DNA from: Stomoxys calcitrans
Taxonomy: Eukaryota > Arthropoda > Insecta > Diptera > Muscidae
DNA length: 64,000 nt
Assembly (NCBI RefSeq): GCF_963082655.1
Contig: NC_081555.1
Span: forward strand, 148,529,116-148,593,115
Reading direction: 5' to 3'
The translations under genes were made by a program, and so were the position numbers. The notes under the pieces were generated by a model. The model was given only the letters and a program-made list of their open reading frames with translations. It had not been told where the DNA came from and did no database searches. The stretch's first letter is position 1, and every line of letters begins with the position of its first letter. Shown one piece after another: positions 43,195 through 55,585 of this stretch.

Positions 43195-45030
43195 TTAAAA
43201 GAGTGCTAAGTTCGGCCGGGCCTAATCTTATATACCCTCCACCATAGATCGCATTTGTTGAGTTCTTTTCCCGACAACAAGGATAAAAGAAAAGAATTGC
43301 TATAATATGTCAAGTTATAGTCCGGTCTGAACTGAATGTTGGAGACCATAGTAGAAGTCATTGTGTGTTCAGCCAATTCGAGTAAGAACTGTGCCCTTTA
43401 GGGTCTTAAGCAGTAATATAAAGAGATCGGTTTATATGGGAGCTATATCAGGTTATGGACCGATTCGGACCATATTAGACACATATATTTTGAAGATCAT
43501 GGGAGAAGCCGTTGTACTAAATATCGATCAAATCGGATAATAATTAGGCCCTCTGGAGGCTCAAGAAGTCAAGACCCGAGATCGGTTTATATGGCAGCCA
43601 TATCAGGTTATAGACCTATTTCAACCATACTGAGCATAGTTATTGGAAGTCATAATAAAACACCTCATGCAAAATTTCAGCCAAATCGTATAAGAATTGT
43701 GCCCTCTAGTGACTCAAGAAGTCAAGACCCAAGATCGGTTAAAATGGCAGCTATATCAGGTTATAAACCGATTTCAACCATACTCACCTCAGTTGTTGGA
43801 AGTCATAATAAAACACCTCGTGCAAAATTTCAGCCAAATCGGATAAGAATTGTGCCCTCTAGTGGCTCAAGAAGTCAAGACCCGAGATCGGTTAAAATGG
43901 CAGCTATATCAGGTTATAGACCGATTTCAGCCATACTCAGCGCAGTTTGTTGGAAGTCATAATAAAACACCTCGTGCAAAATTTCAGCCAAATCGGATAG
44001 GAATTGTGCCCTCTAGTGGCTCAAGAAGTCAAGACCCGAGATCGGTTAAAATGGCAGCTATATCAGGTTATGGACCGATTTGAAACATATTTAGCACAGT
44101 TATTGGAAGTCATAATAAAACACCTCGTGCAAAATTTCAGCCAAATCAGATAAGAATTGTGCCCTCTAGAGGCTCAAGAAGTCAAGACCCCAGATCGGTT
44201 TATATGACAGCTATATCAGGATATGGACCGATTTGAACCATACATGGCACAGTTATTGGACATTATAACAAAATACTTCGGGCAAAAATTCATTCAAATC
44301 GGATAAGAATTGTGCCCATTAGATGCTCAAGAAGTCAAGACCCGAGATCGGTTGATAATGCAGCTATATCAGGTTATAAACCGATTTCAACCATACTGAG
44401 CACAGTTGTTGGAAGTCATAATTAAACACCTCATGCAAAATTTCAGCCAAATCAGATAAAAATTGTGCCCTCTAGTGGCTCGAGAAGTCAAGACCCCAGA
44501 TCGGTTAAAATGGCAGCTATATCAGGTTATGGACCGATTTTAACCATACTGAGCATAGTTGTTGGAAGTCATAATAAAACACCTCGTGCAAAATTTCAGC
44601 CAAGTCGGATAATAATTACGCCCTCTGGAGGCTCAAGAAGTCAAGACCCAAGATCGGTTTATATGGCAGCTATACCAAAACATGGACCGATATAGTCCAT
44701 TTAAAATCCCAACTGACCTACACAAATAGAAGTATTTGTGCAAAATTTCAAGCGGTTAGCTTTACTCCTTCGAAAGTTATTCGGCTTTCGACAGACGGAC
44801 GGACAGACGGGGGAGGGACGGACAGACGGACGGGTAGATGGACGGACAGACGGATGGACAGACGGACGGACAGATGGACGGACAGACGGACGGACGGACA
44901 TGGCTGACGATCAAGAATATTTATACTTTGTGGGGTCTTAGACAAATATTTCGAGGAGTTACAAACAGAATGACGAAATTAGTATACCCCGTCGAGGGTA
45001 TTGGAGTATACCTCCAATGGTCGAGGGTAT
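43195..45030 (+). repeat. family A repeat, long copy with about eight units
   Basis: Head AATTAAAAGAGTGCTAAGTT, TTCGGCCGGGCCTAA and TATACCCTCCACCATAGATC. The unit series has an uncommon internal word GATCGGTTAAAATGGCAGCT in several units. A large microsatellite lies at 44788-44902, then the TATACTTTGTGGGGTCTTAG block. The end is disturbed: CCCCGTCGAGGGTATTGGAG then GGTCGAGGGTATAAATA. Confidence 0.83.
44788..44902. repeat. expanded (GTCY)n-type microsatellite
   Basis: About 115 bp of GACGGACAGACGGACGG-type tetranucleotides, the longest in the window, at the position where mini-me/DINE-1-type repeats normally carry such a block. Open frames across it (repeated Ser-Val-Arg-Pro on the minus strand) are artefacts. 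Confidence 0.9.
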
Positions 45031-45765
45031 AAATAGGCATTAAGTTCGACCTGTGCGAACGTAGGATATCCACTAACTCAGTGGATATCCTACCCCCACA
45101 AATACGCCCAAAATGGGCACATTAGCCAATCACGGATATATGGGACTCGGTTTGTTTGTTCCGAATAGATTGAAAAACGGGAAAACCAATTTTCTCGAAA
45201 TTTTCGCATATTGTTTACGTTTGTCTGGAAGGAAACGTAGGCTTACTAATTTTACGGTATCGGAGGGGGGACGGACGCTCCCCTTATGCCAAAAACACAA
45301 CCCAAAATCAAAAGTGGACCGATTGGGACGATATACGTATTAAATGAAAGGTATTGGAGAGTAGAATACGAATATGGTAACAAAATTTGAGTCTAAGTAC
45401 CCATCGGGCCGCCCAACCCCAAAACTTCCCCAAACAGGCATATTGGACGCTCATTCCTATATGGGGCTCAAATGAAAGTTATTCGGGAGTAGACTTCGTA
45501 TATGGCTTACAAAATCAGATCGAAGTATAGGGGGTCACGTCACCCTCAAAGACGCCATTAGACGCATTATATGATACTTGGCTGAACCGACACCCATATC
45601 CGAAAGATGTCCGATAGGCACAATAAGGGTATCAAATGAAAGGTATTGAAGACCAGAACACAAAAATTTATTAAAATTTGGTCCCAAGTACCCAGCGTGT
45701 ACTATCCGATTCAAGTTTCCGATCCAAGTTAAACTCTATAATACGGTGCCTTTTTTTATAGCCGA
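45031..45765 (+). repeat. family B head stub joined to family C
   Basis: GGCATTAAGTTCGACCTGTG..CGAAC and a palindrome-like TAGGATATCCACT..AGTGGATATCCTA occupy 45033-45088. From ~45090 the family C words appear: GTCTGGAAGGAAACGTAGGC, AATGAAAGGTATTGGAGAGT and CAAATGAAAGTTATTCGGGA. Confidence 0.7.
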
Positions 45766-45930
45766 GTCCGAACGGCGTCCCGCAGTGCGACACCTTTTTG
45801 GGGAAAATTTTTTAAATAACCATGCATGGCATTGTACCTCGCAAATGTCGCCAACATTAAGAGGGGATAAACACCGCTTTGTCCGATGTTCTCGCCAGGA
45901 TTCGAATGCGTTCAGCGTCGTAGGCTACAA
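45766..45930 (-). mobile_element. tRNA-derived SINE, nearly full interior
   Basis: The minus strand carries TTCGAATCC (B-box core) near 45898-45907, GCGAGAACATCGGACAAAGC, CCTCTTAATGTTGGCGACAT, AATGCCATGCATGG, GGTGTCGCACTGCGGGACGC and GTTCGGACTCGGCTATAAAA. The A box is lost or decayed beyond 45925. It links the head seen at 41558-41697 to the body seen at 9562-9748. Confidence 0.78.
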
Positions 45931-46613
45931 TGGCACGAATTCGATATCCGCATTCAGGGCGAAGAGTCCCCACTCTAAGCAGATATTAGTAAGTAAAAGA
46001 AGGTGCAGTGGATTGGGCCTGGTTAGGCCAATTGCCTATAAAATATCTCAATAATCATAAATTGCAAGGTCAAATATGTAGAACTTTACCATATCATATT
46101 ACTTGGTAGAATTCATGCCATCATTGCCTTAGACAGTTAATTAGTTTGTCAAGTAAACATTTGAATTCAACACTCATTGCATATGTTTAAAAGTGAAACA
46201 AACGCACATTGCATATCTTGCTCTTGCGTTTATCTAAATGAATTGCGTTTTTGTGTACGATGCTAATATCATATGGGGCATTCATTTTACATTTACAAGG
46301 TAAAAAGTGCAATTAATTACTGTTCAATTTTAACATAAATATTGACTTTGTATTCTCGCATATGCTCTTATTGACGGTAGACACACACACACACACACAA
46401 AAATATCTATGTCTATGTGTTGTATAAATATCATAACACTTCGCGTTATATTTGTTTATGTTGTTTGTCATGATGTTGTCGATGCTGTAGGTATGTTTGT
46501 CGTTACTCCATTACAATCTGTGTATTAAAGGCAAAATGCATTTTAATAATTTTCAAAATTTGTAAAAAAAAAAAAAAATAAAGCTTTATAATTCTGAATG
46601 ATTTAAATATATA
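45931..46613. other. spacer with (AC)n
   Basis: Begins with AAGAAGGTGCAGTGG..GGGCCTGGTTAGGCC, which resembles the family C end at 28428-28457. The rest is AT-rich, with an (AC)n run at 46380-46400 and poly-A at 46565-46579. Confidence 0.5.
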
Positions 46614-46851
46614 TTAGGTTGCCCAAAAAGTAATTGCGGATTTTTCATATAGTCGGCGTTGACAAATTTTTTCAACGGCTTGTGACTCTGTAATTGCATT
46701 CTTTCTTCTGTCAGTTATCAGCTGTTACTTTTAGCTTGCTTTAGAAAAAAAGTGTAAAAAAAGTATATTTGATTAAAGTTCATTCTAAGTTTTATTAAAA
46801 ATGCATTTACTTTCTTTTAAAAAATCCGCAATTACTTTTTGGGCAACCCAT
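46614..46851 (+). mobile_element. mariner-derived MITE
   Basis: TTAGGTTGCCCAAAAAGTAA.. to ..TTTTTGGGCAACCCA. Contains CAACGGCTTGTGACTC, as in the full-length element, whereas most short copies read CACAGCTTG; otherwise the same deletion junction. Confidence 0.9.
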
Positions 46852-46861
46852 AAAATAGAAT

Positions 46862-47390
46862 AAGCAAGTTGAAACGTGTTAAGTTCCGTGCCGAACTGTG
46901 GATACCCACCACCAAGGATATAATAATCATCCTTTTTATAACCAAATTTGAAATACAAAATTCAACAGTGACTTACATTTATTAGCCCACTCAATGTCGG
47001 TGTCGAATTTGGGTGCATAAGTTATCCAATTTTAAGCGGATTGTGCCGAAAAGGGGTTTTCATATACAGTGGATTTGGATACCCAAAGTTCGGCCCGGCC
47101 GGCCGAAGTTATATCTTAATAGGGGCTGGTCTCGATTATATTTTATTCAGGACCCTAGAAGTCATATACAAGTAAAAACCAGCAAGCAAAGGCAAAAGAC
47201 GGGCGGTGCCGACTATATAATACCCTACACCTACCCTACAACCGCAAAGATGTATTCGATTAGTAGAGTACGAATATCCAACTTTGTGGTTAACAGTTAG
47301 GAGGGAATGCCCAAAAAAGAACACAGAATGAAAGCTATTGGAGAGACAGGTTTGCTATTGGAGAGTAGATTACAGTAGAGGACCTATCCC
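46862..47390 (+). repeat. decayed heads of family B and another repeat
   Basis: TTGAAACGTGTTAAGTTCCG and GGATACCCACCACCAAGGAT mark a family B head at 46862. GATACCCAAAGTTCGGCCCG is at 47078-47097. AAGACGGGCGGTGCCGACTA then TATAATACCCTACACCTACC at 47195-47232 looks like the head of a further family, followed by family C-like TATTGGAGAGTAGATTACAG at 47355. Confidence 0.55.
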
Positions 47391-47555
47391 GTGACAGGTT
47401 TGGAACCTGTCATATTTCTCGAAGGGCTTCTACTGAAGTCCTACATGGCTTAATTATTCCCAAATATCGCAACTATTATGCTAAAATTCGAACCCAGGCC
47501 TTCAGTGTCATTGCTGAAGATGGCACTGGATAGACCAACAAAAGTGGAAGTTCAA
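47391..47555. other. short spacer, possible decayed SINE
   Basis: Contains ATTCGAACCCAGGC at about 47486, which resembles a reversed pol III B box. No A box or body words are found, so not called as a SINE. Confidence 0.35.
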
Positions 47556-49792
47556 CAAATAAAAAGGCGTTAAGTACGTCCGGGCCGATTTTTGGATACC
47601 CACCGCCTCGGGTATATATGTAAACCACCTTTCGTCATAATCCGGTGAAAAATGCAGAATTTATACCCCCATTGTAGCTATATCGAAATATGGTCCGTTT
47701 TGGACCAAATTCGACACGGATATTGAGTGGTCCAATGAGTACAAGTCAATGTTCAATTTTGTAGAACAATATGTTGGTCCTTTTGATAGCCATATTCAAA
47801 TATAGACCGATCTGAACCGTATATGACACGGATGTGGAAAAGCCCAACATAAGTCACTGTGTCAAATTTTAGCCAAATCGGATTATTTATGGGGCCAAGA
47901 CTTTAAATCGAGAGATCGGTCTATTTGGCAGCTATATACATATCTAGACCGATCTGAGCCAAATTGAAGAGGAATGTTGAAGACCCTCGCCAAATTTCGG
48001 CGACATCGGACAATAAATGCGACTTTTATGGGCCCAAGAGCTTAAGTCGAGAAATCGGTCTATATGGCAGCTACATCCAAATCTGGACCGATCTGAACCA
48101 AATTGAAGAGGAATGTTGACTAGCCTTATAAAACTCACTGTCCCAAATTTCAGCAAAATCGGATAATAAATGTGGCTTTTATGGGCCTTAGGGCCCTAAA
48201 TCGGCTGATCGGTCTATATGGGGGCTATATCACGATGTAGTCCGATATAGCCCATCTTCGAACGTAACCTGCTTATGGACAAAAAAATAATCAATTCAAA
48301 GTTTCAGCTCAATATCTCTATTTTTAAAGGCTGTAGCGTGATTTCTTTATCATATTTGGTTGAGGTGCCGAGAAGCTTTATACAAGTAACAGCTCCAAAT
48401 TTCAGCTAGCCTAATCCCTTATGGTCCGATCTGGACCATATTTGGGTTAGATGCTGAGAGCCTTAAACAAGGTCACTGTTTCAAATTTCACCATAAACGG
48501 AGAATAATTGGGCCTTTTATGGTCTTTAGAACCTAAAGCTGAAGATCGGTCTGTATGACAGCTATATCCAAATAAAGCCCGATCTGGATCATATTCGGGA
48601 CAGATGTTGGGAGGAACTTACCGTTCCATATTTCAGCAAAGTCGGATAATAAATGTGCCTGTTATAGGCTTAAGACCCTAAATCGACAAATCGGTCTCTA
48701 TGGCAGCTATATCCAAATATGTCTCGATCTGGACCATTTTTGGTTCGTATATCGACGGGCCTAATAAAACTCACTATTCTTAAGTCCCTAAATCGCCATA
48801 TCGGTCTATAAGGCAGCTATGTGAAAATATGTTCCGATATACATCACAGTCAGGTCGGATGTCGAGGCGCCTAGTGCAACTCACTGTTTCATATTTCAGC
48901 AAAATCGGAGAATAAATGCTGCTTTAAAGGTCTTTAGACCCTAGAGCTTAAGATCGTTCTCTATATCTAAATAAAGTCCAATCTGGACCGTATACGGGAC
49001 AGACGTTGGGAGTCTTGATCCCGCTTACTGTTCCAAATTTCAGTAAAGTCGGGTAATACTTGCTTCTGCTATGGGCCTAAGATCCAAAATCGGCAGATCG
49101 GTCTAAATGGCAACTATATCCAAATATATTCTGATCTAGACCTTTTTTCTTTCAGATATTGTCGGGCCTAATTTAACTCACTATGCCAAATTTCAACGAA
49201 ATCGGATAATAAATGCACCTGTTATAGACTCAAGACCCAAAATCGGCAGATCGGTCTAAATGGCCTCTATGTCTAAATATATTCCGATGTGGACTATTCA
49301 AAAACTTAACCTGCGTATAGAAGAAATATAATTCTGGACAAAATATCAACTGAATATCTCAATTTTTAAAGACAGTAGCATGATTACAACTTATGAACAC
49401 ATGGACGGACAGACAAACAGATACACGGACATCGTTAAATCGTCTTAGAATTTTACGACGATCCGAAATATTGGGTTGCCCAAAAAGTAATTGCGGATTT
49501 TTTAAAAGAAAGTAAAAGCATTTTTAATAAAACTTAGAATGAACTTTAATCAAATATACTTTTTTTACACTTTTTTTCTAAAACAAGCTAAAAGTAACAG
49601 CTGATAACTGACAGAAGAAAGAATGCAAGAAAAATTTGTCAACGCCGACTATATGAAAAATCCGCAATTACTTTTTGGGCAACCCAATATATATACTTTG
49701 TAGGGCCGCCGGAAATGAATATTTCGATGTGTTGCCAACGGAATGACTAAATGAATATACCCTCTATCGTATGAGTTTCGCCTTACTTTATA
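47556..49792 (+). repeat. family B repeat, long diverged copy
   Basis: Head AAATAAAAAGGCGTTAAGTA with a decayed palindrome, GATACCCACCGCCTCGGGTA, then units through 49330. Tail parts CATGGACGGACAGACAAACA, ATCGTTAAATCGTC and TTTTACGACGATCCG. A mariner MITE splits the tail at 49471. The final GGTGG stem has become TATCGTATGAG. Confidence 0.8.
49471..49686 (-). mobile_element. mariner-derived MITE with extra ~20-bp deletion
   Basis: TTGGGTTGCCCAAAAAGTAA.. to ..TTTTTGGGCAACCCAA at TA in the family B tail (GAAATA / TATATATAC). It lacks the TTACAGAGTCACAAGC-type stretch seen in other copies. Confidence 0.92.
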
Positions 49793-50926
49793 TTTAGTAA
49801 CTTTCATAAATTTTTCTTCCCAAAATACTGCGTGGGATAATACAGTTCCACTTATTGCAAGCACTCAATAACTGCCTCACGTCCATCATATTAACAGCCC
49901 ATTGAAAGCTGAAACGATTTCATTTAACATTCAATGCATATTTGATAACATAATAAAATTGTCATTAGTTCCGTATGAACATGACAAAGTGGCATTTTTA
50001 ATTCGCTTATGTGAATTTTAACAAACAGATCAGATGAAAAAGGCCAAGCGATTTTCCAATAAAGTCACACGCTTAAAGAAAAACAGGAGAAAAATACCGG
50101 ATAATTGAAATGAACATCTGTAGAGGTTGTAAATTGTAAATGCAAAAAAAAATCGCAATTTTAAGGGGCTTAGCGTATATCCCAAATAAAATTTTCACTT
50201 GATGCTTTTTCTAAGGAATTCAATTTATGTTGCATTTTTTTTTTAAATTTAAACAAAAATAAACAGGTGTTTATGGCCGCCTTTTTGTGGGGGATTTAGT
50301 CGCCAGCATCATTAAAAGACAATTATTTTAAATTTTTTTTTCTTCAGGTTTTTTTTTTTGGAGTTTTTTTTTGTGTTATAACATGCGTTGAGAGAACTCT
50401 TTTGTTTGCACAATCCGAAATGAGGCGAATAAATTTTCAATTCAAATAAGATCCCAAAAGAGTAGCCAATACAAAACAAAAAAATTTTTTATCAACAAAA
50501 CAGACAGAAATCATAAGTGCTTAAGTAAACTGAAATGTTCATGAACCTGTTTTGGGGAGCAAATAAAAAAAAAAGAAAAAAAAATGATCAAAAAATAAAA
50601 TGCCTTAATCTCAACACATGCTTGGCTTTTTTTAGCTTTTCGAAAAGATTAAAAAAAAAAATCATAAAATGCTTCAATATTTTTGGTAACATCATGAGGT
50701 GTGAAAATTTTTGCAAAGTGTCTAAAATACAGTGTATTGCAGTCTGATTGCTAGGTTATAAATAGTAAGGGCTAAGAAATTCCTCACATTATAATAAAAA
50801 TCACATTTTTATTAAAAAGTTGATTTTATACAAAAAACTCATAGCAACAACCTTAGGTTCGGTGAACTTGACATACACACCACTAGGTTTGTATTACTGA
50901 ACGTCTGTTGATACTATTTGATTGCC
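49793..50926. other. spacer, no gene recognised
   Basis: AT-rich with several T and A runs (50329-50372, 50568-50582). Nothing identified. Confidence 0.5.
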
Positions 50927-51153
50927 CAAAAAGTAATTGCGGATTTTTCATAAAGCCGGCGTTGACAAATTTTTTCACAGCTTGTGACTCTGTAATTGCA
51001 TTCTTTCTTCTGTCAGTTATCAACTGTGACTTTTAGCTTGCTTTAGAAAAAAAGTGTAAAAAAGTATATTTGATTAAAGTTCATTCTAAGTTTTATTAAA
51101 AATGCATTTACTTTCTTTTAAAAAATTCGCAATTACTTTTTGGGCAACCCAAT
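50927..51153 (+). mobile_element. mariner-derived MITE, left end decayed
   Basis: Left end TTTGATTGCCCAAAAAGTAA, right end TTTTGGGCAACCCAA. Same internal junction. Confidence 0.9.
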
Positions 51154-51455
51154 AATATGGGAAAATTGTTCCATATGGCGAATATATGTTAAGGGGGCCT
51201 AGTATACTATTCCAAATTTCAGCCATTTCCAAAAAATTTTAACTCAAAATAAAACCATGTAATGGTAAACATTTAAATACCATTTAGTTTGTTATTGCTC
51301 TCAACGATTTAATATCTGTTTGCAACATTAAACGCCAGTCACTTTGCTTTGAACTTCAAAGGAATATCGGCCTCAGTGAAAATAGCCGCCACTCGTAGAT
51401 AAAAATTGAATGCATTGTAGCACATGAGTTATGGCGCAACGCCATAGCACAGAAA
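51154..51455. other. spacer, no gene recognised
   Basis: AT-rich, with weak repeat-unit words (CCAAATTTCAGCC) near 51211. Nothing else. Confidence 0.45.
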
Positions 51456-51635
51456 AGCAAGCAAAAAGGCATTAAGTTCGGCCGGGCCGAACTTTGGATA
51501 CCCACCACCTCGGATATATATGTAAACCACCTTTTATTAAAATCTGGTGAAAATTGCATACCTTATATACCATAGCAGTTATATCGAATATTCCGATTTG
51601 GACCAGATGTTAATAAGTACAGTAGCTATATCTAA

Positions 51636-52669
51636 CAAGTAAAAGCGTGCTAAGTTCGACCGGGCCGAATCTTATATACCCTCCACCATGGATCGCATTT
51701 GTCGAGTTCTTTTCCCGGCATCTCTTCTTGACAAAAAAAGGATATAAAGAAAGATTTGCTCTGCTATTAGAGCGATATCAAGATCGGCGATATCAAGAGC
51801 GATCAAGGTCGGGTTTGGACCACAACAAAATTATATGTTGGAGACCTGGGTAAAATGTCAGACAATTCGAATAAGAATTGCGCCCTTTGGGGGATCAAGA
51901 GGTAAAATAGAGAGATCGATTTATATGGGAGCTGTATCGGGCTATAGACCGCTTCAGACCATAATAAACACGTATGTTGATGGTCATGAGAGAATCCGTC
52001 GTACAAAATTTCAGGCAAATCGGATAATAATTGCGCACTCTAGAGGCTCAAGAAGTCAAGATCCCAGCTCGGTTTATATGGCAGCTATATCAGGTTATGG
52101 ACCGATTTGAACCATACTTGGCACAGTTGTTGAATATCATGATAAACCATACTGTGCAAAATTTCATTCCAATCGGATAAGAATTGCGCACTCTAGAGGC
52201 TCAAGAAGTCAAGACCCAAGATCGGTTTATATGGCAGCTATATTAGGTTATAGACCGATTTGAACCATACTAGGCACAGTTATTGGATATCATAACAAAA
52301 CACGTCGTGCAAAATTTCATTCCAATCGGATAAGAATTGCGCCCTCTAGAGGCTCAAGAAGTCAAGACCCAAGATCAGTTTATATGGCAGCTATATCAAA
52401 ACATGGACCGATGTGGCCCATTGACAATACCAACCGACCTACATTAATAGGAAGTATTTGCGCAAAATTTCAAGCGGCTAGCATTACTCCTTCGGAAGTT
52501 AGCGTGTTTTCGACAGACAGACAGACGGACGGACGGACATGGCTAGATCGACATAAAATGTCGCGACGATCAAGAATATATATACTGGGGTCTCAGACGA
52601 ATATTTCGAGAAGTTACAAACAGAATGACGAAATTGGTATACACCCCATCCTATGGTGGAGGGTATAAT
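51636..52669 (+). repeat. family A repeat, complete copy nested in family B
   Basis: Starts CAAGTAAAAGCGTGCTAAGT after ATATCTAA and ends ATGGTGGAGGGTATAA before TAAACCGATCTG. It holds TTCGACCGGGCCGAA, TATACCCTCCACCAT, three to four units, a short GACAGACAGACGGACGGACG block and a tail. Family B units resume directly, so the edges are clear. About 1.03 kb. Confidence 0.86.
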
Positions 52670-52746
52670 AAACCGATCTGAACTATATGCGACATGGATG
52701 ACGAAACATAAGTCACTGTGTCAAATTTCAGTGAAATCGGATTATA

Positions 52747-52982
52747 TTGGGTTGCCCAAAAAGTAATTGCGGATTTTTTAAAAGAAAGCAAATGCATTTT
52801 TAATAAAACTTAAAATGAACTTTAATCAAATATACTTTTTTTACACTTTTTTTCTAAAGCAAGCTAAAAGTAACAGCTGATAACTGACAGAAGAAAGAAT
52901 GCAATTACAGAGTCACAAGCTGTGAAAAAATTTATCAACGCCGACTATATGAAAAATCCGCAATTACTTTTTGGGCAACCAA
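52747..52982 (-). mobile_element. mariner-derived MITE in a family B unit (site 1)
   Basis: TTGGGTTGCCCAAAAAGTAA.. to ..TTTTTGGGCAACCAA. It lies in AAATCGGATTATA / TAAATGCGCC of a family B unit. Carries the variant AAAAATTTATCAACG shared with 53990-54227. Confidence 0.93.
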
Positions 52983-53989
52983 TAAATGCGCCTTTTATGG
53001 AGCCAAGACTTTAAATAGAGATATCGGTCTACATGGCAGCTATATCCAAATCTGGACAGATTTGGGCCAAGTTGCAGAAAAATGTCGAAGAGCCTAACAC
53101 AAAGCACTGTCCCAAATTTCGGGAAAATCGGACAATAAACGTGGCTTTTATGGGCTCAAAACTTTAAATCGACAGATCGGTCTATATGGCAGCTATATGC
53201 AAATCTGGACCAATCTGGGCCAAATTAAAGAAGTACGTCGAAGAGCCTAACACAACTCACTGTCTCAAATTTCAATGACATCGGACAAAAAATGCGTCTT
53301 TTATGGCCCCAAAACCTTAAACCGAGAGATCGGTCTATATGGCAGCTTTATGCAAATCTGGACAGATTTGGACCATATTGCAGAAGTATATCAAGGGGCT
53401 TGACATATCTCACTGTCCCAAATTTCGGCGACATCGGATAAAAACTGCGCCTGGACAGATTTGGGCCATATCGCAGAAGTATGTCAAGGGGTTTAACCTA
53501 ACTCTGTGTCCCAAATTTCGGCAACTTCGGATAATAAATGCGACTTTTATGGGCCCAAAACCTAAAACCTAGAGATCGGTCTATATGGCAGCTATATCCA
53601 AATCTGGACCGATCAGAGCCAAATTGACGAAGGATGTTGGTAGGCCTAACACAACTCACTGTCTCAAATTTCAGCAAAATCGGATAATAAATGCGACTTT
53701 TATGGGCCCAAAACCTAAAACCTAGAGATCGGTCTATATGGCAGCTATATCCAAATCTGGACCGATCTGGGCCAAATTGAAGGAGGATATCGAACGGCGT
53801 AACGGAACTCACCCTCCCAAAATTTGGCAATATCGGACAATAAATGCGCCTTTTATGGGCGCATTTATCGGGTGAACATTCTATATGGCAGCTGTACCTA
53901 AATCTGGACCGATCGGGGCCAAATTAAAGAAGGATATCGGCTGGCCTAACGCAACTTACTCTCCCAAATTTCAGCGAAATCGGATAATA

Positions 53990-54227
53990 TTGGGTTGCCC
54001 AAAAAGTAATTGCGGATTTTTTAAAAGAAAGTAAATGCATTTTTAATAAAACTTAGAATGAGCTTTAATCAAATATACTTTTTTTACACTTTTTTTTCTA
54101 AAGCAAGCTAAAAGTAACAGCTGATAACTGACAGAAGAAAGAATGCAATTACAGAGTCACAAGCTGTGAAAAAATTTATCAACGCCGACTATATGAAAAA
54201 TCCGCAATTACTTTTTGGGCAACCCAA
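53990..54227 (-). mobile_element. mariner-derived MITE in a family B unit (site 2)
   Basis: TTGGGTTGCCCAAAAAGTAA.. to ..TTTTTGGGCAACCCAA. It lies in AAATCGGATAATA / TAAATGTGGC, the same position of the unit as the copy at 52747. Confidence 0.93.
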
Positions 54228-54568
54228 TAAATGTGGCTTTTATGGGTCTAAGACCCCAAATCGGCGGATCGGTCTATATGGGGGCTATATCAAGATATAG
54301 TCCGATATAGCCCATCTTCGAACTTAACCTGCTTATGAACAAAAAAAGAATCTGTGCAAAGTTTCAGCTCAATGTGTCAATTTTTGAAGGCTCTAGAGTG
54401 ATTACAACAGAAGGACGGACAGACACACGGACATCGTTAAATCGTCTTAGAATTTAACGACGATCCCAAATATATATTCTTTGTAGGATCGGAAATTGAT
54501 ATTTCTATGTGTTGCAAACGGAATGACTAAATGAATATACCCCCTATCCTACGGTGGTGGGTATAAAA

Positions 54569-54791
54569 ATCGGAAGTAATTTGTCTGAAGAGACAGCCTT
54601 AATCGGAAATTTAAACGGAACGGCAACAACGATGCAAGACATCAACTCCAAGCAATGCAACGCAATGCAAGCGAGGAGATAATAAATTTACAATGTAATT
54701 TGTACAAATATATATTGAAGGAATGCTATGATGATTGCAATGAATGGAATGCTATGAATTATCAGATTATTTATTACAACTGGATTTTTTA
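54569..54791. other. short spacer
   Basis: Contains repeated AATGCAACGCAATGCAAG-like text at 54650-54670. No gene seen. Confidence 0.45.
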
Positions 54792-55027
54792 TTGGGTTGC
54801 CCAAAAAGTAATTGCGGATTTTTTAAAAAAAAGTAAATGCATTTTTAATAAAACTTAGAATGAACTTTAATCAAATATACTTTTTTACACTTTTTTTCTA
54901 AAGCAAGCTAAAAGTAACAGCTGATAACTGACAGAAGAAAGAATGCAATTACAGAGTCACAAGTTGTGAAAAAATTTGTCAACGCCGACTATATGAAAAA
55001 TACGCAATTACTTTTTGGGCAACCCAA
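54792..55027 (-). mobile_element. mariner-derived MITE
   Basis: TTGGGTTGCCCAAAAAGTAA.. to ..CTTTTTGGGCAACCCAA with TA on both sides. Same junction as the other short copies. Confidence 0.93.
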
Positions 55028-55585
55028 TATATAGAAAATAAATTTAGAGACCATTGAGCTATTCATTATCAAAATATTATTAGTTTCTAAGTGAAATCGT
55101 ATAGGTACAATTTTGAATTAAATGTCCAAATATTTAAAACACTATCTCTGTTATCTAGCTCAAGATCAAGTATAAATTAAATATTTTGATTTATACATTT
55201 ATCTTAATGTCATTGATAATAAAAATATGTTTTCAATGTTCCACGAAGCAAATATCAGAAAACCTCAAATGGGGAATTAACTCAAGTTCCTTATCGAAAC
55301 ATATGTTTGCCAACCAAACAAAAGTGTGTTGAAAACACTTTTGCCAACTTTGCCGTAATACAATAGCAAAATAGTGAATTAAAAACATTTTTAGTTTTAA
55401 TTGCAATATAGCTTTGTTTATAATTTCCCAAAAATATTGCATTGCGTTGCAAGCCATAAAACGCTCATATTAAATGTTTTAATGATGGCAAGAAATAAAA
55501 AAGCTCATAAAAATTTAGTGCACCGGCGAGAAGCGCAAACAACACGCACTGCACATACATACATCGTCAAGAAAGTATGCATAAC
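55028..55585. other. spacer, no gene recognised
   Basis: AT-rich unique-looking DNA. Nothing recognised. Confidence 0.5.

Larger units (their letters stand above)
51456..54568 (+). repeat. family B repeat, head to tail, hosting three insertions
   Basis: Head GCAAAAAGGCATTAAGTTCG with TTCGGCCGGGCCGAAC and GATACCCACCACCTCGGATA at 51463-51516. The body resumes at 52670 (TAAACCGATCTGAAC) after a nested family A. Units run through 54330, then ACGGACAGACACACGGACAT, ATCGTTAAATCGTC and a final ACGGTGGTGGGTATAAAAA at 54549-54567. Two mariner MITEs interrupt it at 52747 and 53990. Confidence 0.86.

Noticed and set aside
43591..44695. Repeated peptide frames (MAAISGY..PRAKFQPNRIRIVPS type)
   Set aside because: The 153-bp family A unit is a multiple of three and stays open by chance across units. 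Frames occur in both orientations and in decayed copies, so no protein is implied.
44701..44941. Frames with SVRPSVRPS or DGRTDGQTD repeats
   Set aside because: Translation of the (GTCY)n microsatellite.
47480..47500. B-box-like ATTCGAACCCAGGC as a tRNA or SINE
   Set aside because: No A box, no cloverleaf and no SINE body words nearby.
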